A stretch of 5,498 nucleotides of DNA, from the NCBI GenBank assembly GCA_964390365.1, contig CAYMHW010000104.1:1-5498 (forward strand). The letters are read 5' to 3'. The translations under genes and the position numbers were made by a program. The notes beneath the pieces were generated by a model. That model saw only the letters and a program-made list of their open reading frames with translations, did not search any database and had not been told where the DNA came from. The stretch's first letter is position 1; each line of letters begins with the position of its first letter. This document shows positions 1 through 5,498 of this stretch, in pieces. The DNA comes from JALQTD01 sp964390365. Its GTDB lineage: Bacteria; Bacteroidota; Bacteroidia; Flavobacteriales_D; Sanyastnellaceae.

Positions 1-1907
1 AATGGGAGACCATTGAGCCGGACAACCCGTGGTCGTACATCGGCTACTGGGGCGACCACCAAATCATCTACCTCCTCAAGTTCCTCGAGTTCCTCCGCGA
101 TTACTACCCGGAGAAGCTGGAGCAGTACTTCGAGAACGACTCCTTCGTCTACGCGAACGTCCCCTACCGGATCAAACCTTACGACGCGCTGCTCGAAGAC
201 CCGAAGAACACCATCGATTTCGACCACGCACGCGAGGAGAAAATCGGCTTCAAGAAGGAAGAAATCGGCGGCGATGGCGCGCTCCTCCGGGAAGCGCACG
301 TCTTCATCTACAAGGTGAATTTCGTCGAGAAAATCATGGCCACGATGCTGGCGAAGGTGGCGAATTTCATCCCGGAGGGCGGCATTTGGATGAACACGCA
401 GCGCCCGGAGTGGAACGATGCGAACAACGCGCTGGTGGGCAATGGCGTGTCGATGGTGACGCTCTACTACCTGCGCCGCTTCCTCGTTTATTTCCAGGAA
501 GTTCTGGGCCAAACCCGCCACGACAAGGTCCACATTTCCGAGGAACTCCTCGCCTGCTTCACCCGCATGCACGCGGCCCTCGGCGACCAAGCAGCCCTCA
601 CGTCCGGACCTGTTTCCAACGCCCAGCGCCGGTCGCTCCTCGACGGCCTCGGCCGCGCCGCGAGCGACTACCGCCAACAGATCTATGACGAGGACTTCTC
701 GGGCCGCAAGGCGGTGCTCCGGTTGGCGGATTTGAAGGCGTTTGTGGATTTGGCCTTGCAACACCTCGAGCATTCCATCCGGGCGAACAAGCGCGCGGAC
801 GGCCTGTACCACGCCTACAACCTCATGACGGTCGAGCCCGACGGCGGCGTGGCGATCACCCACCTGCCGGAGATGCTCGAAGGCCAGGTCGCCGTGCTCA
901 GCTCCGGGCTGCTCGACGCCACTGAAAGCCTCAGCGTGCTCGACGCCCTGAAGGCTAGCGCCCTGTTCCGCGAAGACCAATACAGCTACGTGCTCTATCC
1001 GAACAAGGAGCTGCCGCGGTTCTTGGCGAAAAACAACCTCGATCCTGCGGCCGTTTCGTCCAGCCCGCTGCTCGCCCGGCTCTTGGCCGATGGCAACTTC
1101 GACATCGTGACGAAGGACTGCATGGGCGGCTTCCACTTCAACGGCAACTTCAACAACGTCAACGCCTTGAAGGCCGCACTCCGCAAACTGCCCCGGGCCT
1201 ACGAAGGGCTAGTGGCCTCGGACGCCGCCCAGGTCGAAGCGCTGTATGAAGCGACCTTCAACCACAAGTCGTTCACGGGCCGTTCGGGCACGTTCTTCGG
1301 CTACGAAGGGCTCGGATCGATCTACTGGCACATGGTGTCGAAGCTCCGGCTCGCCGTGTTCGAAGTGACGAAAGGCGCCCTCGAGCAAGGTGCCTCTGCG
1401 GAAGTCGTCGGGCGGTTGTTCGACCACTACTTCGAGATCAACGCCGGCATCGGCGCCCACAAATCGCCCGAACTCTATGGCGCCTTCCCCACGGACCCGT
1501 ATTCGCACACCCCGGGTGGCAAGGGCGCGCAGCAACCGGGCATGACCGGTCAAGTCAAGGAGGACCTGTTGTGCCGGTTCGGCGAACTGGGGGTGCGCGT
1601 GGCCGACGGGCTGCTCCAATTCGACCGCGCCCTCATGCACGAAGGCGAGTTCCTGACCGAGGCGGCCACCTTCGAATACGTGAACGTGCGGCAGGAGCGC
1701 CGAACCATTGCGCTGGCCGCGGGCAGCCTCGCCTACACGGTCTGCCAAGTGCCGGTGGTGCACCTGCGCGGGGACGCTGCCTCGATTGAAGTCACCTTCA
1801 CCGACGGCCGCACCGAGCGCATCGCAGGCAACGCGCTCACCCGCGAACTGAGCTGTGAAATCTTCCGCCGCTCGCACGCCATCGCCCAACTCACGGTCAC
1901 CGCTTGA
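1..1907 (+). CDS. Large carbohydrate-active protein, (alpha/alpha)6-barrel type, possibly GH94/GH149/GH161-like phosphorylase; 5' partial
   Basis: The reading frame is open from base 3 to a TGA at 1905-1907, giving 634 visible residues; the true start lies upstream. The GTG at 315 is not the start, because the 104 codons before it read as normal protein (aromatic-rich, with GYWGDHQ at visible residues 14-20). Other striking segments are PEWNDANNALVG (W137, D139), YEGLGSIYWHM (434-444), YSHTPGGK (500-507) and GAQQPGMTGQV (508-518). From about residue 556 the chain turns to alternating beta-strand patterns, suggesting a C-terminal beta-domain. Trp/Asp/His-rich helical segments and a WND motif recall GH94 phosphorylases (DWNDGMN, where the Asp is the general acid) and the large beta-1,3-glucan phosphorylases of GH149/GH161. 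D139 is therefore a candidate acid; this is inference from motif memory. The next gene, a GH17, starts 3 bases after the stop, which supports a beta-glucan role. Cell location cannot be judged without the N-terminus. An uncharacterised glycosidase family is the main alternative. The coding call is near certain; the function is not. Confidence 0.6.
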   Translation, partial: WETIEPDNPWSYIGYWGDHQIIYLLKFLEFLRDYYPEKLEQYFENDSFVYANVPYRIKPYDALLEDPKNTIDFDHAREEKIGFKKEEIGGDGALLREAHVFIYKVNFVEKIMATMLAKVANFIPEGGIWMNTQRPEWNDANNALVGNGVSMVTLYYLRRFLVYFQEVLGQTRHDKVHISEELLACFTRMHAALGDQAALTSGPVSNAQRRSLLDGLGRAASDYRQQIYDEDFSGRKAVLRLADLKAFVDLALQHLEHSIRANKRADGLYHAYNLMTVEPDGGVAITHLPEMLEGQVAVLSSGLLDATESLSVLDALKASALFREDQYSYVLYPNKELPRFLAKNNLDPAAVSSSPLLARLLADGNFDIVTKDCMGGFHFNGNFNNVNALKAALRKLPRAYEGLVASDAAQVEALYEATFNHKSFTGRSGTFFGYEGLGSIYWHMVSKLRLAVFEVTKGALEQGASAEVVGRLFDHYFEINAGIGAHKSPELYGAFPTDPYSHTPGGKGAQQPGMTGQVKEDLLCRFGELGVRVADGLLQFDRALMHEGEFLTEAATFEYVNVRQERRTIALAAGSLAYTVCQVPVVHLRGDAASIEVTFTDGRTERIAGNALTRELSCEIFRRSHAIAQLTVTA

Positions 1908-1910
1908 TTC

Positions 1911-1994
1911 ATGTGGCCCATTTCACTCCCCCGCATCGCACGGCATGCCCGCAGAACGGGCTTCCTTTTTATACTTGCGCTGGCCGCTGCTTGC
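1911..1994 (+). other. Lipoprotein signal peptide of the GH17 protein
   Basis: The encoded residues 1-28 have an Arg/His-rich start, the hydrophobic core GFLFILALAAA, and Cys28 (codon 1992-1994) in the context AAAC. Small residues at -1 to -3 fit signal peptidase II cleavage before C28. The residues after the Cys (GTPNEPQ) contain no run of Asp/Glu, so the acidic surface-export signal known from some Bacteroidota lipoproteins is not evident. Periplasmic or outer-membrane anchoring remains open. Confidence 0.85.
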
Positions 1995-3173
1995 GGGACC
2001 CCAAACGAACCCCAAACCATGCACACTCCATCGGCATCTGAACTGTTGGGCAACCCCGATTACCCCGCCATCTCCTTCGGCGGCTACCGGAGCGTGAGCC
2101 GTTCTGAGCAGCCGACCGTTGCTCAATTGAAGGAAGACCTGCGCATCGTGCACGCCCTTGGCATCCGCTTCTTGCGGACCTACAACGTGCAACTGCCCCA
2201 CGCCGCGAACGTGGTGAAGGCCATCCACGAACTGAAGCAGGCAGACCCGGCCTTTGAGATGTACGTCATGCTGGGCGCTTGGATCGACTGTGCGGGCGCT
2301 TGGACCGATGCCCCCAACCACGCGGAGCAGGATTTCGACGCGAACGAAGCGGAGGTGGAACGCGCGGTGGCGCTCGCCCAGCAGTACCCCGACATCATCA
2401 AGGTGCTTGCGGTCGGCAACGAAGCGATGGTCCACTGGGCCGCCTCGTATTTCGTGGAGCCAGGGGTCATCCTCCACTGGGTGAACCACTTGCAGGCCTT
2501 GAAGGCGGACGGCACGCTGCCGGCGGACCTGTGGATCACGAGTTCCGACAACTTCGCCTCGTGGGGCGGCGGGGGAGCGGAGTACCACAAGGCGGACTTG
2601 AATGCCCTGATCGGGGCGGTGGATTATGTGTCGATGCACACGTACCCGTTCCACGACACGCACTACAATCCGGTGTTTTGGAAGGAGGCCAAGGGGGACG
2701 AGGAGGGCGTGGTGGAGCGGGCGATGGCGCGGGCTTTGGCCTATAGCCAAAACCAGTACCAGCAAGTCGTGAACTACGTCCACCGCATCGACCCCGACAA
2801 GCCCGTGCACATCGGCGAAACCGGCTGGGCGAGCCTCTCCGACGGCCTGTACGGTCCCGAGGGCTCCCGCGCGGCCGACGAATACAAGCAGGCCCTGTTC
2901 TACCGCGGCATGCGGGACTGGACGCAAGGCGCCGGCATCAGCTGCTTCTACTTCGAGGCCTTCGACGAGCCGTGGAAGAGCGCGGCCAACCCCACCGATT
3001 CGGAGAACCACTTCGGGCTGTTCACGGCCGACGGCGAAGCGAAGTACGCGCTGTGGCCGCTGGTCGAGGAAGGCGTTTTTGACGGCTTGACCCGCGGGGG
3101 CAACCCCATCCGACCCACCTACTCTGGCGAACGCGCGTTGCTCGACCGGCACGTATTGAACCCCGCACCATGA
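1911..3173 (+). CDS. GH17 endo-beta-1,3-glucanase-like lipoprotein
   Basis: This 420-residue protein is predicted to hydrolyse, or transglycosylate, beta-1,3-glucan such as laminarin at the cell envelope. Residues 1-28 form a lipoprotein signal: a basic n-region (RIARHARR), a hydrophobic stretch (about 17-27) and a lipobox ending at C28. The TIM barrel spans about 44-395. It opens with ISFGGYRS (54-61), where GH17 enzymes have a G(I/V)xY-type first strand, and continues with LGIRFLRTYNVQ (83-94). VGNEA (168-172) carries the acid/base E171, VDYVSMHTYPF (237-247) is a barrel strand, and IGETGW (301-306) carries the nucleophile E303. FYFEAFDEPWK (346-356) and the following HFGLFTADGEAKYAL are also typical of bacterial GH17. 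The ATG at 1911 is preferred over Met37 (2019) because only it includes the signal peptide. No Shine-Dalgarno is visible. The gene starts 3 bases after the upstream stop, and its own stop overlaps the next start. Catalytic residues and length look intact. Linkage specificity is inferred from the family. Confidence 0.93.
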   Translation: MWPISLPRIARHARRTGFLFILALAAACGTPNEPQTMHTPSASELLGNPDYPAISFGGYRSVSRSEQPTVAQLKEDLRIVHALGIRFLRTYNVQLPHAANVVKAIHELKQADPAFEMYVMLGAWIDCAGAWTDAPNHAEQDFDANEAEVERAVALAQQYPDIIKVLAVGNEAMVHWAASYFVEPGVILHWVNHLQALKADGTLPADLWITSSDNFASWGGGGAEYHKADLNALIGAVDYVSMHTYPFHDTHYNPVFWKEAKGDEEGVVERAMARALAYSQNQYQQVVNYVHRIDPDKPVHIGETGWASLSDGLYGPEGSRAADEYKQALFYRGMRDWTQGAGISCFYFEAFDEPWKSAANPTDSENHFGLFTADGEAKYALWPLVEEGVFDGLTRGGNPIRPTYSGERALLDRHVLNPAP

Positions 3174-3175
3174 TG
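3170..3175 (+). promoter_or_regulatory. Overlapping stop/start (ATGATG) for translational coupling
   Basis: The GH17 stop TGA (3171-3173) lies inside ATGATG, which offers two adjacent in-frame start codons for the bimodular gene (3170 and 3173). No purine-rich Shine-Dalgarno is visible in the preceding 20 bases. Re-initiation by ribosomes finishing GH17 is therefore the likely mode of translation (inference), which would keep the two lipoproteins at linked levels. Confidence 0.65.
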
Positions 3176-3226
3176 CCTGCTCGCACACCCCTGTTGCTGT
3201 TGCTGGTTTTGGGCCTGTTCGCTTGC
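3170..3226 (+). other. Lipoprotein signal peptide of the bimodular glycosidase
   Basis: Residues 1-19 contain Arg5, a leucine-rich core (LLLLLVLGL, 8-16) and the lipobox LFAC ending at C19 (codon 3224-3226). Phe at -2 departs from the textbook [LVI][ASTVI][GAS]C pattern, but the LFxC form is familiar in Bacteroidota lipoproteins. The following TTGPQRE is not strongly acidic. Confidence 0.82.
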
Positions 3227-5498
3227 ACGACCGGCCCGCAGCGTGAAGTGTGGGTCGAGAAGGGTCGGCTCCATACAGCAGCAGGTGAGTATTCCATTCG
3301 GGGGGTGTGTTACCACCCGGTGCCCATCGGAACGGATGAGCGCAGCTTTGAAACGCTGACGGCGGATTTGGCCTTGATGCAAGACCTGGGGATCAACACC
3401 ATCCGCGTTTACGAGCCCATCGCGGAGGAGGCGGTGCTCGATGAGATCCACGCCGCAGGGATTTCGGTGATTGTGGGCATTGGATACAACCAAGATGGTT
3501 TCTACGACTTGCAATCGGGCACCTACCTCGATTATGTCGAACGGTTCAAATCGCATCCCGCCATCTTGCTCTGGGAACTGGGCAACGAATACAACTTCCA
3601 CCCGGAGTGGTTCGGCGGGTCCATGGACCCGTGGTACGCGGCCCTGGGCGAAGCTTCAGCGGCCATCCAAGCACTCGACCCGCACCACCCGGTGTCCACC
3701 GCCCATGGGGAATTGCCGGACAAGGAGCTGATTGACACGTTGACCGACATCGACCTGTGGGGGTTGAACGTGTACCGCTGGGATGTGTCGTATACCGCAG
3801 CGATTGATTTCGCCCAGCGGAGCGACAAGCCCATGTACTTTTCAGAAATCGGAGCGGACAGCTACATGTCGACTGCCGCGTTGGGGTATGCGCAAGGCGT
3901 GAACCAACGGGCTCAAGCCGATGCCACGCGCAACTTGTTGGCACCGCTGTTTTCGGACTCGGTGTTCTCCTTCACCGACGGCTGGTGGAAAGCAGGGCAA
4001 CTGGACGTGCAGGACGCCGGTGGCGTCGCCCCGGCGAGCAGCGGCGTGCCGTACGACAGCGATGCCAACGAAGAGCATTGGGGGCTGGTGGACATCCACC
4101 GCAATCCGAAGGAGGCCTACCATGTGGTGAAGTCGATTTTCCAAAACAACGCTGACGGCATGACGGACAAAACAGCCGAGGTCTACGAGACCTCACGCCA
4201 CGGGGGACGGTTCCACGCTGTCGACCCCGCCGAAGTGGACCGCTGGAATGCAGAAAAAGCAGAAGACGACGTGCGCGTGCGCGTGCATCGGAACGAACGC
4301 AAGCAGCGCATCGAAGGGTTTGGCGGGTCGTTCACCGACGCCTCGGCCTACCTCGTGCACCAGTTGAGCGAAGGGCAGCGCGCCCGGATCATGGAGGCGT
4401 ACTTCGCCGAGGACGGGGCGAACTACAGCCTGACCCGCACGCACATGAATTCGTGCGACTTTTCGCGCTTCCATTACAGCTACGCGCCGGTGGAAGGCGA
4501 CGTGAACCTGGAGCATTTCAGCATCGAACAGGACCTCGAGTTCTTGTTCCCGATGATCCACATGGCGCAGGACATTTCGAAGGAGGGTTTCCAAGTCATC
4601 GCTTCGCCGTGGACCGCTCCGCCGTGGATGAAGGACAACAACGACTGGGTGGGTGGGCACCTCCGCCCGGAGATGCAACCCACTTGGGCGCAGTTCTTTG
4701 TGAAGTATGCAGAAGCGTGCAAGGCGCATGGCATTCCGCTCTGGGGCTTCACCGTGGAAAACGAGCCCCACGGCAACGGCAACAACTGGGAGAGCATGTT
4801 GTACGCGCCCGATGAGATGACCGCATTTGTGCGCGACCACTTGGGCCCGGCGCTCGAGGGGAATGGCTTGGGCGGGCTGAAGGTCTTGGGCTATGACCAA
4901 AACCGAGCCGGCCTCGACGACTGGACGGCCTCGATGTACCGCGATGCCGAGAGCGCGAAGTACTTCGACGGCACCGCCATCCACTGGTACGAAAGCACGT
5001 ACGAGATCTTCGCCGAGGACCTCGAGCGCGCGCACGCGAAAGCGCCGGAGAAGCTGATCATTGAAACCGAGGGGTGCATTGACGCGGAAGTGCCGGTTTG
5101 GCAAGACGATGACTGGTACTGGCAGAAAGAGGCCACCGACTGGGGCTTCACGTGGCGCGAGGCGGAGAAGAAATACCTGCACCCCAAATATTCCCCGGTG
5201 CACCGCTACGCCCGGGACATCATCGGCTGCCTCAACCACTGGGTGAACGGCTGGGTCGATTGGAACATGGTGCTCGATCGCCAAGGCGGCCCCAACTGGT
5301 TTGAAAACTGGTGCATCGCACCCGTCATTGTGGATCCTGAGCAGGATGAGGTGTACTTCACGCCTCTCTACGACGTGATGTGCCACTTCAGCAAGTTCAT
5401 TCGGCCTGGCGCCACGGTGCTCGGCAACGACTGTGCCGATGCTGACGTGATGACCGTGGCCACCGAAAACGAAGACGGATCCTACACCGTGGTGTGCT
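3170..5498 (+). CDS. Bimodular glycosidase lipoprotein: clan GH-A TIM barrel (GH2/GH5/GH72-like) fused to GH30; 3' partial
   Basis: The frame is open from the ATG at 3170 to the window end, giving 776 residues with no stop. It begins with a lipoprotein signal (C19). The first catalytic module is a clan GH-A barrel at about residues 43-324 with E140 and E226. The second, from about residue 337, is a GH30 module with E532 and E634. The roughly 12-residue linker (325-336) is polar and short, and the GH30 part has no signal peptide of its own, so both modules would be displayed together on one lipid anchor. The likely substrates are beta-1,3/1,6-glucans: GH30 contains beta-1,6-glucanases and beta-glucosidases, and the neighbour is a GH17. 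The start overlaps the GH17 stop (ATGA); a second in-frame ATG follows at once at 3173, so either could be used. The end of the GH30 beta-sandwich, probably some tens of residues, lies past the window. I checked the frame codon by codon across the junction and saw no frameshift. Confidence 0.93.
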   Translation, partial: MMPARTPLLLLLVLGLFACTTGPQREVWVEKGRLHTAAGEYSIRGVCYHPVPIGTDERSFETLTADLALMQDLGINTIRVYEPIAEEAVLDEIHAAGISVIVGIGYNQDGFYDLQSGTYLDYVERFKSHPAILLWELGNEYNFHPEWFGGSMDPWYAALGEASAAIQALDPHHPVSTAHGELPDKELIDTLTDIDLWGLNVYRWDVSYTAAIDFAQRSDKPMYFSEIGADSYMSTAALGYAQGVNQRAQADATRNLLAPLFSDSVFSFTDGWWKAGQLDVQDAGGVAPASSGVPYDSDANEEHWGLVDIHRNPKEAYHVVKSIFQNNADGMTDKTAEVYETSRHGGRFHAVDPAEVDRWNAEKAEDDVRVRVHRNERKQRIEGFGGSFTDASAYLVHQLSEGQRARIMEAYFAEDGANYSLTRTHMNSCDFSRFHYSYAPVEGDVNLEHFSIEQDLEFLFPMIHMAQDISKEGFQVIASPWTAPPWMKDNNDWVGGHLRPEMQPTWAQFFVKYAEACKAHGIPLWGFTVENEPHGNGNNWESMLYAPDEMTAFVRDHLGPALEGNGLGGLKVLGYDQNRAGLDDWTASMYRDAESAKYFDGTAIHWYESTYEIFAEDLERAHAKAPEKLIIETEGCIDAEVPVWQDDDWYWQKEATDWGFTWREAEKKYLHPKYSPVHRYARDIIGCLNHWVNGWVDWNMVLDRQGGPNWFENWCIAPVIVDPEQDEVYFTPLYDVMCHFSKFIRPGATVLGNDCADADVMTVATENEDGSYTVVC
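3296..4141 (+). other. Clan GH-A TIM-barrel domain (GH2_C/GH5/GH72-like)
   Basis: This domain covers about residues 43-324 of the fusion protein. GVCYHP (45-50) and LGINTIRVYEP (73-83) match the opening strands of GH2, GH5 and fungal GH72 barrels. HPAILLWELGNEYN (128-141) places the acid/base at E140. DLWGLNVYRW (195-204) is a barrel strand, and MYFSEIGADSY places the nucleophile at E226. FTDGWWKAG (268-276) and HWGLVDIHRNPKEAY (303-317) complete the barrel. The pair of glutamates after strands 4 and 7 is the clan GH-A signature. Neither the beta-sandwich domains of a full GH2 enzyme nor the Cys-rich C-terminus of fungal GH72 is present. The family cannot be fixed by eye; a beta-1,3-glucanosyltransferase or an exo-acting beta-glucosidase role is possible. 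Confidence 0.8.
4178..5498 (+). other. GH30 catalytic domain (GH30_1/GH30_3-like), C-terminus beyond window
   Basis: This domain runs from about residue 337 to the window end. VYETSRHGG (338-346) resembles the first strand of the GH30 side beta-domain. Then come RIEGFGGSFTDASA (380-393), SPWTAPPWMK (479-488), and FTVENEP (527-533) with acid/base E532. HWYE (605-608) is followed by IIETEGCID (630-638) with nucleophile E634, and by GWVDWNMVLDRQGGPNW (694-710). The WxDWNxxLDxxGGPNW block is typical of the glucosylceramidase/beta-1,6-glucanase branch rather than of GH30_8 xylanases. The segment between the nucleophile and HRYARDIIG (about 636-679) is rich in Trp, Asp and Glu and looks longer than in human glucocerebrosidase. 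FIRPGATVLG (743-752) starts the return to the beta-sandwich, which is cut off at residue 776. Confidence 0.92.

Noticed and set aside
315..317. GTG as the start of the first gene
   Set aside because: The same frame is open and protein-like back to base 3, so the gene is truncated by the window edge rather than starting here.
13..318. Ser/Thr/Arg-rich plus-strand open frame resembling a low-complexity small protein
   Set aside because: The poly-Ser run comes from reading TCC/TCG-rich codons out of frame. The frame beginning at base 3 encodes normal protein that continues into the large first gene.
1209..1889. 226-codon minus-strand open frame within the first gene
   Set aside because: It is a GC-driven shadow with no motif; the plus frame continues with conserved-looking sequence to its stop.
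1905..1913. Possible promoter or ribosome binding site between the first gene and GH17
   Set aside because: Only 3 bases separate stop and start. No Bacteroidota -7/-33 elements or Shine-Dalgarno could be recognised there.
1923..3188. 421-codon open frame on the minus strand covering the GH17 gene
   Set aside because: It is a mirror of the GH17 gene caused by high GC. Its translation is rich in Arg, Val, Gly and His, with no domain or signal, while the plus strand has full catalytic motifs and a lipobox.
4271..4285. Short tandem GTGCGC repeat
   Set aside because: It encodes an alternating VRVRVH beta-strand at the start of the GH30 domain. It has only about two and a half copies and is explained by coding.
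4193..5386. 397-codon open frame on the minus strand over the GH30 region
   Set aside because: It has low-complexity, Val/Arg/His-rich content and no recognisable motif. It lies antisense to a clear GH30 domain with both catalytic residues.

Overview
The window is one strand-consistent, tightly packed stretch of a GC-rich (clearly above 60% by eye) bacterial genome. It reads as part of a beta-glucan (laminarin-type) utilisation operon. Three plus-strand genes cover almost every base: a large gene whose 5' end lies outside the window, a complete GH17 lipoprotein gene, and a long gene whose 3' end lies outside the window. The first two genes are 3 bases apart and the last two overlap by ATGA, so one transcript with translational coupling is likely. 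No RNA gene, mobile element, CRISPR array or terminator was seen, and there is no non-coding stretch longer than a few bases.

Layout: (1) 1-1907 holds the C-terminal 634 residues or more of a large, apparently (alpha/alpha)6-barrel carbohydrate-active protein. Its motif style (YWGDHQ, PEWNDANNALVG, YEGLGSIYWHM, GAQQPGMTGQV) recalls the GH94/GH149/GH161 glucoside phosphorylases; this is a tentative call. (2) 1911-3173 encodes a 420-residue GH17-type endo-beta-1,3-glucanase with a lipoprotein signal and both catalytic glutamates (E171, E303). (3) 3170-5498 encodes a lipoprotein with two complete catalytic modules in one frame: an N-terminal clan GH-A TIM barrel (GH2/GH5/GH72-like, E140 and E226) fused to a GH30 module (E532 and E634). 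The GH30 C-terminal beta-domain runs off the window.

How they may work together (inference): the two lipoproteins would act at the cell envelope. GH17 would cut the beta-1,3 backbone, GH30 would remove beta-1,6 branches or beta-glucosyl units, and the GH-A module would trim or transglycosylate the oligosaccharides. The upstream protein, if it is a phosphorylase, would turn imported beta-1,3-gluco-oligosaccharides into glucose 1-phosphate.

Organism: the lipobox style (including LFAC), the absence of Shine-Dalgarno sequences before both internal starts and the GH17/GH30 gene set fit a GC-rich member of Bacteroidota or a relative, possibly marine. Nothing in the window fixes the taxon. The main point of interest is the two-enzyme fusion and its coupling to a possible phosphorylase.
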